Below, in pieces: positions 1-8,891 of a stretch of 39,603 nt of DNA (positions are counted from its first letter, which is position 1; every line of letters begins with the position of its first letter). The DNA comes from Bacteroides sp. GTDB lineage: Bacteria > Bacteroidota > Bacteroidia > Bacteroidales > Muribaculaceae. The DNA is taken from NCBI GenBank assembly GCA_014801815.1, contig JAAVDM010000021.1, forward strand, positions 1 through 39,603, in the 5' to 3' direction. The notes beneath the pieces were generated by a model. The model was not told the DNA's origin. It saw only the letters and a list, made by a program, of their open reading frames with translations, and ran no database searches. Made by a program: the position numbers and the translations under genes.

Positions 1-218
1 AACTTCGCCCGATATGGGAAAAGCGAGGCCTGTTCATCTTCTTTCTTCCGCCATACAGTCCTCATCTGAATATCGCTGAGACTCTGTGGCGAATCCTTAA
101 GGGCAAATGGCTCAAACCTATGGATTATTTTTCCACAGATTCCTTGCTTTACGCAACCAATCGTGCTTTGGCTGCTCTTGGATATGAACTTAATATCAAT
201 TTTGCCCATGCGGCTTAG
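1..218 (+). pseudogene. IS630-family transposase, C-terminal remnant
   Basis: The frame beginning at base 3 is open to a TAG at 216-218 and encodes 71 residues that enter from outside the window. It contains FFLPPYSPHLNIAETLW, the motif around the last catalytic acidic residue of the DDE domain in IS630/Tc1-type transposases. The order of motif, then about 45 residues, then stop fits the normal end of that family. The 5' part lies off the window, so whether the whole transposase is intact cannot be judged. It marks mobile-element junk at the left of the integrated element. The family call rests on the motif. Confidence 0.8.
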
Positions 219-238
219 TATAAATTAATTGTTACGAC

Positions 239-442
239 TTACTTATTATTAATGTTTATATTGCCGTTCGCCTGATTAACATTCCCCCCTGACACATTAT
301 CAATGGTCATAGTTATATCCCTCCCCTTTTTCTTATTTCGTTTAAAAAGAGTTATCATTAAGGTTATGAACGCACAACCTGCCAAAATATAAGTGCATAA
401 CCATACGTGCTCTTGAAGCCACTGCAGAATATTATCAATCAT
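239..442 (-). CDS. small single-span membrane protein
   Basis: A 67-residue protein with one hydrophobic segment (about residues 14-33), a basic KRNKKKG stretch just after it, and an Asn/Gly-rich tail (NVSGGNVNQANGN). The layout suggests an outside-in anchor with a short cytoplasmic tail. It lies downstream of the relaxase on the same strand with a 130-base AT-rich gap, and immediately beside the IS630 remnant. I do not recognise the family. Small genes like this are common next to mobilization genes in Bacteroidales elements, but no function can be assigned, and it could be a chance frame. Confidence 0.45.
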   Translation of the reverse strand: MIDNILQWLQEHVWLCTYILAGCAFITLMITLFKRNKKKGRDITMTIDNVSGGNVNQANGNININNK

Positions 443-571
443 ATATTAATTTTAAGAATAAAAGTAAAGTTAATAAAAAATATCCTATTGAACAAGATCC
501 ATTTTTACTTCGTTATAGTTCAATCATGTTAATACCAGTCGTTTAATCAATAGATTAAAGTTTTTTAGCGT

Positions 572-2323
572 TTAAATTATATGGTGAGTATACGAGTTGA
601 GAGTTTCAAGATTATCATAAGGATTGTGTTTGCCTACTTCCCATTCGCGGTTTTGACCTTGGGCGATGTTGACGTTGAAACGGGTGATCATCTGTGCAAG
701 ATTATTGGAGAGGGATGATATGATTTCGGGAGAATAGCCCTCTCGACGGAGAGGGAGAGTATTGACGTGGAGCTGCGATTGTGTGATTGCTTTTATTCTC
801 TTGGCAAGATCCTGAGCGTTGACATTGGTCAAGTGTTGAATGGCGAGGTTTCTCAAGAAGTCCGATTGATTGTCGGGAGTCAGTCTGCGGTAGCGGTCGC
901 TTTCATCAGCAGTCATCGGAATGGCTGGAATATTAAAGCCGTCTGTCAATGCGATACGATATGCGAAACTGCCGTCACGCTGTTTGAAAGCTGTCACACT
1001 CTTCATCGTCTTTACGGGATCAAAGTTGGCATCCTGATTGAGATAGGCTACAAGTATCTGCTCTTGGAACATTGTGGAGGCTATCCGTAATGCAACATCT
1101 TCCTTGTCTTCTGGCTTAACTCCATTGTACCATGCCGCTTGTTTGGCAGATATGTCCTGCCCATATGAACTGCCGTCTTTCAATCGGATTGACACGTAGT
1201 CCTTCAGTCCCTCTCTGCCGATTTCTGGGGTGAATAGATTCTGATAGACATCAAGGGGAGACGGTTTTCTTTGCCGCTTTGGATTGAAGTCTATAAGATC
1301 AGACAGCTTCATTACTTTGCTGCCGTCGAAGGCTATCTTCCCGGCATGGTCTACAATGCCATATCCACGTATCTGACCATTCTTGTCCTTCTGAAAGAAG
1401 ATGTCGATGCCGAAATTCTTTTTGAGTATATCAATGAGTTGCTGGAGCTGCTCCAGATACTCTTTGCTAAGAGGGTTGCCTTTGCCGTCGAGGATTTTCT
1501 TTATATCCGGATTTCGAGATGGGCGTTTCGGCTTTTTCTTCCGAGACTTTGAGACTTCGGGATTATTGAAACTTTGAGACTTTCCTTCTGCAATCTCACT
1601 CTTATATTTCTTGATGATGGTTCGGAGCTGTGTAGCGCGTTCCTTTCGCTTTTGGCTATTCTTCGTGATGCCGTTGAGGATTTTCACGATGTCGATATTT
1701 CCGGCATCTCCTCCGTTCTTGAACAGACGGTAACCATCCAGGGATTTCTCCATCTTGTAGCCGTGCGCCCGGACAATGTTGGCAAATTGTCCTTCGGTCT
1801 CGTAATCATAGCTGAATATACGATCAATGTCTTTGGAGATGTCGGAGGCAAGTATCCAATTGGCACAGGTTGTCATCCTGCGGATATCCTGATGGTCGGA
1901 GATGGCATAGCCGTTTGGCTGAATCCTCGTAGAAAGTATATGTACGTGGTTGTTGTCGGTGTCGTGATGGGCATAGACAAAGTACGGTTGCTTCTCGTAC
2001 CCCATGCCCTTCATCAGCTCACGGGCAAAGTCGGTAAGTTCCTGAGGTGTCATGGTGCGTCCCTCAACGGATGCCGACACATGTAACTGGAAACGCGTGG
2101 TATTCGTATTGCCGTAGGTCTTTGACCGCTCTTTCAAATAGCGTTCCACCTCGGCAGCCGCGTCAAGATCGAAACGGTGCATTGTCTCGACAGTCTGGCG
2201 CAATCGTTCGCTGACGTTCGCCATCAACATCAGTTCGGCGACACCGGCTGCAACCTTATCCTCATTGTATTTTGCACCCGGGAAACCTCCGCCTTTTACA
2301 TCACTGAGCTTCTTAATAATCAT
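572..2323 (-). CDS. relaxase / mobilization nuclease (VirD2-like, HUH type)
   Basis: A 583-residue protein that should nick oriT and lead the strand into a recipient during mobilization. The three-histidine metal motif is clear at about residues 119-128 (HHDTDNNHVHIL), and a tyrosine near residue 19 (PGAKYN) is a plausible nucleophile. The N-terminal 250 residues are the relaxase domain; the rest is a long charged tail of unknown fold. The ATG at 2323 follows a GGGGAG ribosome-binding site and lies 11 bases after the stop of the MobC-like gene, so the pair is co-transcribed. Long open frames on the opposite strand are shadows. The family resembles the Bacteroides mobilizable-element relaxases. 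Confidence 0.9.
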   Translation of the reverse strand: MIIKKLSDVKGGGFPGAKYNEDKVAAGVAELMLMANVSERLRQTVETMHRFDLDAAAEVERYLKERSKTYGNTNTTRFQLHVSASVEGRTMTPQELTDFARELMKGMGYEKQPYFVYAHHDTDNNHVHILSTRIQPNGYAISDHQDIRRMTTCANWILASDISKDIDRIFSYDYETEGQFANIVRAHGYKMEKSLDGYRLFKNGGDAGNIDIVKILNGITKNSQKRKERATQLRTIIKKYKSEIAEGKSQSFNNPEVSKSRKKKPKRPSRNPDIKKILDGKGNPLSKEYLEQLQQLIDILKKNFGIDIFFQKDKNGQIRGYGIVDHAGKIAFDGSKVMKLSDLIDFNPKRQRKPSPLDVYQNLFTPEIGREGLKDYVSIRLKDGSSYGQDISAKQAAWYNGVKPEDKEDVALRIASTMFQEQILVAYLNQDANFDPVKTMKSVTAFKQRDGSFAYRIALTDGFNIPAIPMTADESDRYRRLTPDNQSDFLRNLAIQHLTNVNAQDLAKRIKAITQSQLHVNTLPLRREGYSPEIISSLSNNLAQMITRFNVNIAQGQNREWEVGKHNPYDNLETLNSYTHHII

Positions 2324-2334
2324 ACTCCCCGGAT

Positions 2335-2718
2335 TTATGATTTGAGTATTTCATATAGATAGCGCAAAATTTCCTGAATAATCTTCATATCTCCACCGAA
2401 TTGACTGAAGGGAAGAAGGTCATTAGCGGTAAAGGCAAGTGGCGACATCTTCATCTTCTCATTGATGCACTTGACGGCCTGATTATGATTGACACCGATC
2501 TTGTCAATCTTCTTGATAGCTGTGGATATAAGCACAATGAGCCGAGGAGTGGTTCCTGATGGTTCCGCAGTAGTAGCTTCTTCAGTATATCTGAGGGTTG
2601 CGCATCTTATCAGTGCGCTGATATTCCCGTTGAAATATGTCGCGGCCTTTTCTCGCATCTGTCTGTGTATGGTCTCATCGACTCTGGTATTTATGGTGAT
2701 TTCTTTTTTCTTTGACAT
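2335..2718 (-). CDS. MobC-like relaxosome accessory protein
   Basis: A 127-residue protein. The N-terminal part (KEITINTRVDETIHRQMREKA) looks like a ribbon-helix-helix DNA-binding strand and helix, and the middle (KKIDKIGVNHNQAVKCIN) matches the MobC-type mobilization motif in which a helix follows a GxNxNQ-like turn. It probably binds oriT and helps the relaxase, whose gene follows after 11 bases. Its upstream side faces the inverted-repeat and iteron region, as expected if oriT sits there. The role is inferred from the family and the neighbour. Confidence 0.82.
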   Translation of the reverse strand: MSKKKEITINTRVDETIHRQMREKAATYFNGNISALIRCATLRYTEEATTAEPSGTTPRLIVLISTAIKKIDKIGVNHNQAVKCINEKMKMSPLAFTANDLLPFSQFGGDMKIIQEILRYLYEILKS

Positions 2719-2739
2719 ATTATGTGATAATTGTATGAA

Positions 2740-2905
2740 AAGGGTATTTGAACATTCTTACATTAGATAAATGGGGTATTGAGATATTCGATTATTGTAT
2801 AATAGTGTAATTAGCATATTAGAGCAATGAAACATTTGGTAGTTGAGACATTTGAGCATTTGAGTATTTGCACATTCGATAATTAGGTTAGTACATCATT
2901 TGAAT
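2740..2905. repeat. AT-rich iterated ATTTGA/CATTTG words
   Basis: This non-coding stretch repeats a short word of the form (A/G)CATTTGAG or ACATTYG many times at irregular spacing of roughly 10-20 bases, for example around 2829-2885. The same words recur at 3290-3430 on the far side of the oriT candidate. The words could be protein-binding iterons or simply degenerate AT-rich repeats. The sequence does not decide between these. Confidence 0.5.
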
Positions 2906-2939
2906 ATCCGGTTACATTACCCTGGCGTTTCAGGTTGTC

Positions 2940-3110
2940 TAAACTAACGAACCAAGGGGCCTCAGTTCCTCCAACCGACAAACCGAGGTATCTCGGTTGC
3001 CATATCCCAAGTATCAAAGTCTGCGAGTTTCGAGCGGAATTAACCCTCACCTATGGGGGAGGCAGATATGCCGTTGTATATACAATCGGTATATCTTGCA
3101 AAGCAAGGTT
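2940..3110. other. candidate oriT with clustered inverted repeats
   Basis: Between the mobilization genes and the DUF3987 gene there is a non-coding, less AT-rich block with three small perfect dyads: AACCGAG/CTCGGTT (2981-2998, 4-base loop), TTGTATATACAA (3074-3085) and CTTGC/GCAAG (3095-3107, 3-base loop). A purine-rich GGGGGAGG also faces CCCTCACC near 3043-3062. Relaxase genes usually sit beside their oriT, and hairpins near nic are typical. The nick site itself was not identified. Confidence 0.4.
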
Positions 3111-3327
3111 GACCTCCATTTCATAGCTTGTGCAACATCAAATTTCCTACATCATTAGACCCTTGACGGCTCCTCGTAATCCAATGAACTGGAGTTTCCC
3201 GATACATTGGTTAGACAGACCGAAGTATCTAAGATGCTCCAACCAGAAACCCTGCGCCGAGATACTAAAGTTATTAGAACATTAAATCATCGGATAATTC
3301 GGCTATTCAGTCGTTGGGTTATTTGAA

Positions 3328-3393
3328 CATTGGGTAATTATAGCATTTGATAAAAGACACATTATAGCATTGGGTAATTATGATATTTGATAA
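3328..3393. repeat. two 26-base direct repeats, 40-base period
   Basis: The words at 3328-3353 and 3368-3393 start CATTGGGTAATTAT and end ATTTGATAA, with only two differences between copies. They sit in the iterated-word region just downstream of the DUF3987 stop codon. They could be binding iterons for a replication or transfer protein, or scars of slippage. Confidence 0.6.
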
Positions 3394-3470
3394 TTTGTAT
3401 ATCGGTTTATTTGATTATGGGATAATCCGCTCAGAATATCAAAGTCTCATAATCTCAAAATCTCATTGTC

Positions 3471-4880
3471 TCATTTGGATATATCGATTTTGCAATATCG
3501 CCCATGTGCGTCTTTTGTGATAAACCCTCTGCCGCCTTCTTTCAGGAATCTGAATATTGAGGCACGTGAGATACCGAGTTTTTGTGCTTCTCGCAAGATT
3601 TCCCTCGTCGAAAACGAGTCCCCGAGATTTCCGAGCAGTTCGGTATATCTTGTGTCAAGCATACCGGTTTCCAGTTCCGGAGATATTCGTTCTTCCATCG
3701 TCCTGAAATATTCGGTCAGCAGTATTGCGCGTTCCGCACTCTCAATGTCGATTATCTCCATAGATACGCCATCACAAATACCTCTCATAATCTGGATAAC
3801 AAGGCAAAAACGTATAAGATACGTTTCAAGTTTTCCACATAGTGCCCTGACGGCATCTGAATCGGTGGCAGAATATTCGGCATTGCTCACCTCGATTTTC
3901 CAACGGTTCACCCGGAGTTTTGCCTCGGTGGAAAATGGAAGTTCATGTGAGATTACATTTCCCTCTTGGTCTGTGGTGAGAGTAAAGCCTACCACCTTCC
4001 GGATTATTGCCTCCCATTGTGCCAATATATCCTCTGGCATATCAGTGTCATTCCATGCCGGCATTTCGTTAATTTCAGGGTATACTTTTAGGAATCGTGA
4101 TGAAAAACCGTTCAACATGCGTTTTCCTCCGAACTGGTCACCAAGACGTCCCGGCTGAGTAGTACCGATTATTGAACAATACGGTTTTGACAAGAAAATA
4201 TGCTCGTTATTTGACTTTCTGCTATATTTGAATGGTGTACCGCTGAAGAGACTTAGGAAGTAGCCTTCATCAGAACCGTTGTAGCGGTTGAAGTTAGAGA
4301 GAAGGCTATCGATCTCGTCCTTGTATGTGAGCACTCCACGCGGATTATCCCGTAACGCTCCGATCAGTGCTTCTACTGTTGAATCAACGACCACATGGCA
4401 CTTGCGGACAGGAACAGCCATTTCCTCGGGCAGTGAATTTTTTTCACGCTGCTTGGCTGACATTCGTTCCCATTTGTGGTATGCCTCCATCTCCTTGCAA
4501 TATATCCGGTCATATTCGCTGTCGATCTTTAACAGTGGTGCGACTGCCTGTTGCAGTGGTGGTGTCTTGCCACAGCTCGGTGAACCGACAAGCACCATAT
4601 ATATTATTGGGCGGTCTATCCATCCGGTCATGAAACGGACTGACCATGTGTTACCCATAGCTGCCGCAAATACCGTCAAAAATGAGGCAGCTGTAAAATC
4701 TGCGTTAAAGTTCTCGTATTCCTCAAAGGCTTCAACGATATTGCGGATTCCTTCTGGAAAAACTTCAAGAGGAAAAGTAGAAGAATCAGACAAGAGATCT
4801 TCCTCCTCAAATTCCTCCGGATCATCTTCTATCAAGCCACAAGCCGGGATAGGTGGTCTCTTGGGGTTATAGTTTCTCAT
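3471..4880 (-). CDS. DUF3987-type ATPase (primase/helicase-like)
   Basis: A 469-residue protein. A Walker A motif GSPSCGKT lies at about residues 99-106 and a Walker B-like YKDEIDSLL follows about 90 residues later. The stretch FAAAMGNTWSVRF and the overall length match the DUF3987 proteins found on Bacteroidales integrative elements, which are thought to be replicative helicase/primase-like. It probably acts in replication or mobilization of the excised element. It begins 5 bases after the stop of the HTH gene, so the two form an operon. The helicase role is a family inference; no primase motif is visible. Confidence 0.8.
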   Translation of the reverse strand: MRNYNPKRPPIPACGLIEDDPEEFEEEDLLSDSSTFPLEVFPEGIRNIVEAFEEYENFNADFTAASFLTVFAAAMGNTWSVRFMTGWIDRPIIYMVLVGSPSCGKTPPLQQAVAPLLKIDSEYDRIYCKEMEAYHKWERMSAKQREKNSLPEEMAVPVRKCHVVVDSTVEALIGALRDNPRGVLTYKDEIDSLLSNFNRYNGSDEGYFLSLFSGTPFKYSRKSNNEHIFLSKPYCSIIGTTQPGRLGDQFGGKRMLNGFSSRFLKVYPEINEMPAWNDTDMPEDILAQWEAIIRKVVGFTLTTDQEGNVISHELPFSTEAKLRVNRWKIEVSNAEYSATDSDAVRALCGKLETYLIRFCLVIQIMRGICDGVSMEIIDIESAERAILLTEYFRTMEERISPELETGMLDTRYTELLGNLGDSFSTREILREAQKLGISRASIFRFLKEGGRGFITKDAHGRYCKIDISK

Positions 4881-4885
4881 AGCAG

Positions 4886-5221
4886 TCAGATGTTAAGATT
4901 GCGATTTCCGAGTGCCTTGCGGACTTCATATTCAGGATATAGAACCTTGTTTCCGGTCTTGACAGGTTTAAGTATGCCCTTGTTTGCCCAGTGCCAGAGT
5001 GTGGCATCACATACTCCAAAGAGTTCCTTCACTTCGGTTTTGGTGAGCATACGCTCCTTCTTTGCTACCTCGACCATTGATCCGAGTTCATCCTTTGCTC
5101 GGCGTATAAGATCATCGGAAAAGGCTTTAAGGTCTTCGGCGCTCATTTCGACTTTGACATGGGCCCGACCCTCATTGAGTATGTCTAATAGATCTTGCAT
5201 ATATATTTCTGTTACCGTCAT
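4886..5221 (-). CDS. excisionase-like helix-turn-helix protein
   Basis: The C-terminal half holds a MerR/Xis-type winged HTH: MLTKTEVKELFGVCDATLWHWANKGILKPVKTGNKVLY broken at the turn, followed by an EYEVRKAL helix. The N-terminal half is helical and acidic. Proteins of this type sit in front of DUF3987 genes and act as directionality factors or regulators of element excision. The ATG at 5221 is preferred; a GTG at 5263 would add 14 residues and still lies after the promoter box at 5287-5294. It is the first gene of the HTH-DUF3987 operon. Confidence 0.75.
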   Translation of the reverse strand: MTVTEIYMQDLLDILNEGRAHVKVEMSAEDLKAFSDDLIRRAKDELGSMVEVAKKERMLTKTEVKELFGVCDATLWHWANKGILKPVKTGNKVLYPEYEVRKALGNRNLNI

Positions 5222-5286
5222 TGTTTGGGCGGTTCCGCTGACGGCTTTAGACGGAAACGCCACCGCTCCGAAATGGAACGACGGCG

Positions 5287-5294
5287 CAAAAGTA
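5287..5294 (-). promoter_or_regulatory. TAnnTTTG promoter box of the HTH-DUF3987 operon
   Basis: The minus strand reads TACTTTTG here, a match to the Bacteroidetes -7 consensus TAnnTTTG. It gives a leader of about 60 bases to the ATG at 5221. No convincing -33 TTG was located. Confidence 0.5.
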
Positions 5295-5382
5295 TAGCGG
5301 AATTTCTTGAAATAAGAAGAATTAGCTGTTCGTTAAGTTCGCGAACTCAGGAACGAATCAAACGAATTGAAAAGGGGTTATT

Positions 5383-6285
5383 TCAGTTGAGGTTTTCAGG
5401 ATTTTTCATCAAAACTTCGGTCTTTATCTTGTCAATCGCGAAACGATTTTCAGGCTCATCCTTGCCATATCTCTTGCCATGAGGCAACAGGCTTTGGAGA
5501 GTATTAACATCCTTCTGAACCTGACGTGTACCAACAATTTCAACTTCAAGGAAAGAGATTTTCAGTGCTTCCATGAATCGTGTAACAGTCAGATTGGCCT
5601 TGATTTCATCAGTCTCAACAAGTGCAATGTATAAACGAGCCACATCAATACCACGTACATTATACTTCAACCATTCTCCGATACGGTTTACCATATCTTT
5701 ATCATGAGACACGACAATAGATATCAAATCCTCAATAAACCTTTTCGTTTTGTTTGATTTGACAGGGGTAGCTGTTTCCTCCTCTACGTCCTCATCAAGT
5801 CCATTCAATGCCCATTCCGCGATATTACTATCTTCTAGGTGTTTTCTGTAATCCAGATATTCGCCTAATTCTTTGCGTGAACGCTGTTTTGTTCCTATGA
5901 GACGCTTCATGACATCTTTAAGGAACTTGGAAAGTTGCCATTTGGCCTGCTGGTTCTCTGTCAAAGTGATTGCTTCCTCAACACTCTCAATGACCACCTC
6001 AGAAGACCGCCCATGTTTCAACCAAGCTGTAAAAGGTAGACGGTACTTTTCCCAATCCTCATCATTTCCTGGATTGGTGAACACCTTCTTCGCAAATCCA
6101 GACTCATTGAGTATCTTTACAAGCTCATCAACATTCAACTCGTCAAGATCAATCATATCCTCAAGCCGCTTCTGAAATTCCGGCGACACAAGAAATACCG
6201 CCTGTCCCAAAAGAAACATACTCAACAAGTCCGTCTCTCCCATATCTCTGGCAAACTCGCCATATTCGTGCGAATGCTCCTGCAT
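5383..6285 (-). CDS. uncharacterised helical protein (300 aa), N-terminus possibly frameshifted
   Basis: The frame encodes about 300 charged, largely helical residues (LRQWMQEHSHEYGEFARD, later WEKYRLPFTAWLKHGRSSE and RSRKELGEYLDYRKHLE). It may belong to a Bacteroidales DUF family, but I cannot name one with confidence and assign no function. The ATG at 6285 is used; a TTG lies at 6303. A better start may be the ATG at 6346, which overlaps the previous stop as TAATG and encodes MEIPQNNMDNQPNKVDF before going out of frame. Removing one T from the T4 run (6296-6299) would join it as VDLRQWMQEH. So either the start is internal or one base is inserted. It follows the RiPP genes but may be element backbone. 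Confidence 0.7.
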   Translation of the reverse strand: MQEHSHEYGEFARDMGETDLLSMFLLGQAVFLVSPEFQKRLEDMIDLDELNVDELVKILNESGFAKKVFTNPGNDEDWEKYRLPFTAWLKHGRSSEVVIESVEEAITLTENQQAKWQLSKFLKDVMKRLIGTKQRSRKELGEYLDYRKHLEDSNIAEWALNGLDEDVEEETATPVKSNKTKRFIEDLISIVVSHDKDMVNRIGEWLKYNVRGIDVARLYIALVETDEIKANLTVTRFMEALKISFLEVEIVGTRQVQKDVNTLQSLLPHGKRYGKDEPENRFAIDKIKTEVLMKNPENLN

Positions 6286-6345
6286 CCACTGCCTCAAAAT
6301 CAACCTTATTCGGTTGATTATCCATATTATTTTGAGGTATCTCCA

Positions 6346-7485
6346 TTATTCTAACTGATATTTAGTAATCTCAGGATAAATAACGCACGGAACTGTCAAT
6401 ACCCCCTTCAATTCCATTAATGAAACAGAAGGGCATAAATCACAAAAAATGCAGTCTTTGCAAATCTGTTTTTTATTTCTTGAATAGAACCATACATTCT
6501 TTGAGTCATAAAGCCAATTACTATATTTCTCAGGAAACTCTGATAGTTGACAAATCATCTGTCCCCCAGAAAAAATATAATTATCCACAAGAGAAATTTT
6601 ACCCATGAAAGAGGTATTGAATAAACTATTATATTTAATCTGAAAACTACTGATATTAGATTTAAGAATATCTTCCTTATTTAAAACTACAGCATCAGAT
6701 AGTTTCTTTTGAGAAGAAATATTATATAGAATGGGTAGAATACGATATTCTGGATTTTTCACTATATCCTCCAAACAAGTACTCCAGTATACAAAATATA
6801 CATTTATTGGGGGGAGAAGATGCACAAGCGGAATCAAGGCGGCATTTAGATAGACTTTGAAGGTTATACCCGGGTAGGAGGATATATTGGTGGTAAGTTC
6901 AGTAAGCTCGACATCTTCATAAACAACAGTTCTGAATGTAACAAAATATCCTAGCTGTTGTAATTCTTGGGCGAATTTTATAGCTCTATCTGTAAGAGCA
7001 GAGACTATCTCTATTTCTCTTAAATTTGGAAATGTATTCTGTGTGAATATTAACCAAGAAGGTCTTAAATCACAAGTAGAATTTCTAGGGAAGTCCAGCA
7101 GTGTGGCTAAATTGTTATTAAAAAAATCATTTGAAAGAGAATCTATGAAAACACTAATACGGTCTATATAGCTTAAAGAATTAGCACCATCTAAGATCAC
7201 ACTTGAAATAGCCAATTTCTCTTTAGAGGATGTAAAATTTATTGAATTTAAATAAATAGGATATTTTTCACAGGATATAGAGTATCCAAATCCCTTATTT
7301 ATCAAAGGCATTAAGTCGTCACTATTCTCCTCTGATATTTCAATTACCCCATTCTCTAGAGCCTTTACTTTGTCGATGTGTTCTTCAGAGTACACCGTAT
7401 AGTTTTTATCTTCTGTATTATAAAATAGAGCTCCGTTTTTCGCAAAACGTACATAAATAGAAGGATACAGTATAAAGATATTCAT
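6346..7485 (-). CDS. pseudo-radical-SAM protein of a GG-Bacteroidales-type RiPP system
   Basis: A 379-residue partner of the maturase. It keeps the domain order of the maturase, with a variable N-terminal region, a barrel-like middle and a Cys-rich end (CKDCIFCDLCPS, then VPCVIYP), but has no CxxxCxxC cluster motif, so it should not cleave S-adenosylmethionine. The Cys-rich end could still hold an iron-sulfur cluster or bind peptide. The start overlaps the maturase stop as ATGA, giving tight translational coupling. The layout matches the pseudo-rSAM component of the GG-Bacteroidales system. The gene is visibly AT-rich compared with the mobilization genes. The role in substrate handling is inferred. 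Confidence 0.75.
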   Translation of the reverse strand: MNIFILYPSIYVRFAKNGALFYNTEDKNYTVYSEEHIDKVKALENGVIEISEENSDDLMPLINKGFGYSISCEKYPIYLNSINFTSSKEKLAISSVILDGANSLSYIDRISVFIDSLSNDFFNNNLATLLDFPRNSTCDLRPSWLIFTQNTFPNLREIEIVSALTDRAIKFAQELQQLGYFVTFRTVVYEDVELTELTTNISSYPGITFKVYLNAALIPLVHLLPPINVYFVYWSTCLEDIVKNPEYRILPILYNISSQKKLSDAVVLNKEDILKSNISSFQIKYNSLFNTSFMGKISLVDNYIFSGGQMICQLSEFPEKYSNWLYDSKNVWFYSRNKKQICKDCIFCDLCPSVSLMELKGVLTVPCVIYPEITKYQLE

Positions 7486-8882
7486 TTTAATATAATATTA
7501 TCATATATTGATTTTACTACTGATGGATTATCCTCCAAGTATGTAAACAATTCACTAAAAATACATTCTATATCTTTTATCGATTTGTAATCAGGGCAAC
7601 TATTAATTTGAACCGAGGAGAAAGCACAGTGATTACAAAGATATTCTAGTGCACACTTTTGGCATAAAGGAGCATATTTAGATGTAGTTTCATTGAAGTA
7701 CTCAGCTATTTTATTGAAATCTATATTTAACTCCCCATTTTCAATGTACGCTAAAGGGTAGTCTCTATTTACTTTTTCGCATGGTAATACCTTACCATCC
7801 ACAGATAAAAAGAGCCTTTTTGAAAATGGAATACATGTATGCGTGGGAAATTGAGAGTTATTCTCCTTAGATTGTAGAAAAGAAAGTTCATTATAATATA
7901 AAGTATCCGTCATATACATTAACATTTGCACAATTTTCTTATGTATAGGAAATTCCATAAAAGAAGATGGGTATTTTTTGAGCAGATGTGGATCTGGAAG
8001 AGGAATACGTTTCCTCATCTTTTCAAGTTCATTAGACACTAATTCACCATCATTAAAATGCAAAGGAGAAAGAGTTGGAACGCGACCAAAATTAGAATTA
8101 AAAAATTCAAATAAATCGTTAATATCTGAGCGATCTGTAAATACGGAGTTAAATCTGATTGTCGCAAAATAATTGGAATCAAATGTTTTTGCAAATTTTA
8201 GATTCTCCATTAATTTTGAAAAAGAGTTTTTACCGTTTGGCAATACTCTGTAGATATTATTCTCATAATCTCCATCTAAACTAACTAATATAGAGAATTT
8301 ATTTTCTCTAAGAAATTGAATATGCTCAGCCAAGTGCAAACCATTAGTAGTCAAAGAAAAACGCAAATCACGACCTCTAAAATTGAGTGTTTTTGCATAC
8401 TCAACAACTTTTCTTATTAAACTCATATTTAATAAAGGTTCACCTCCATAAAAGCTTAGAACAAGAGGTGAATTCACCATTGTATTTCCACTAGAGAATG
8501 AAAGTTTGGAGAGAGTATCAAGAAGAATCTTAGCAGATTCAAATTTTAAAATCCCCGCTTTCCTATTTGAAAATGTTTGGTAATTTTCTCCATAACAACA
8601 GTATTTACATCTTAAGCTACACTGGGTCGTTACCTCAAAAACAATCTGCGGTATATTGATAAAAGCAGACTCAATATCAAATGCAGAAATAATCCTATTC
8701 TTTTCAATTTGAACAGTATTCAAATAACCCAATTCTGAAAATTTTGATAGCAACTGATCCGAAATAATATTGTCTTGCTTAAATGCATCATAAGATACTC
8801 TTGGTATAAGGATAAACTTCCTTAAACCAAGAGAATATAAATAGTGATTATTATTCGATGTTTTAAATACAAATGCATTCAT
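7482..8882 (-). CDS. radical SAM/SPASM peptide maturase
   Basis: A 466-residue enzyme. The S-adenosylmethionine cluster motif is at residues 88-95 (CSLRCKYC), followed by LSFYGGEPLLN, the usual GGEP-type motif. The C-terminal SPASM-like region has a Cys at PCEKVN and then CQKCALEYLCNHC and a final NSCPDY and IEC, enough for auxiliary clusters. The N-terminal 70 residues could be a precursor-binding domain. It lies 69 bases after the precursor gene and overlaps the pseudo-rSAM gene by 4 bases. It probably makes a radical crosslink or epimerisation on the Cys-rich precursor; which reaction is unknown. Family assignment to the GG-Bacteroidales maturases is by layout and neighbours. Confidence 0.88.
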   Translation of the reverse strand: MNAFVFKTSNNNHYLYSLGLRKFILIPRVSYDAFKQDNIISDQLLSKFSELGYLNTVQIEKNRIISAFDIESAFINIPQIVFEVTTQCSLRCKYCCYGENYQTFSNRKAGILKFESAKILLDTLSKLSFSSGNTMVNSPLVLSFYGGEPLLNMSLIRKVVEYAKTLNFRGRDLRFSLTTNGLHLAEHIQFLRENKFSILVSLDGDYENNIYRVLPNGKNSFSKLMENLKFAKTFDSNYFATIRFNSVFTDRSDINDLFEFFNSNFGRVPTLSPLHFNDGELVSNELEKMRKRIPLPDPHLLKKYPSSFMEFPIHKKIVQMLMYMTDTLYYNELSFLQSKENNSQFPTHTCIPFSKRLFLSVDGKVLPCEKVNRDYPLAYIENGELNIDFNKIAEYFNETTSKYAPLCQKCALEYLCNHCAFSSVQINSCPDYKSIKDIECIFSELFTYLEDNPSVVKSIYDNIILK

Positions 8883-8891
8883 AAATGTCTA

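Noticed and set aside
1574..2086. 170-codon plus-strand frame inside the relaxase gene
   Set aside because: It lies antisense to a relaxase with clear HUH motifs and has no recognisable domain or promoter.
2740..3430. CRISPR array
   Set aside because: The repeats are short, AT-rich and irregularly spaced, without unique spacers of constant length, and no cas gene is present.
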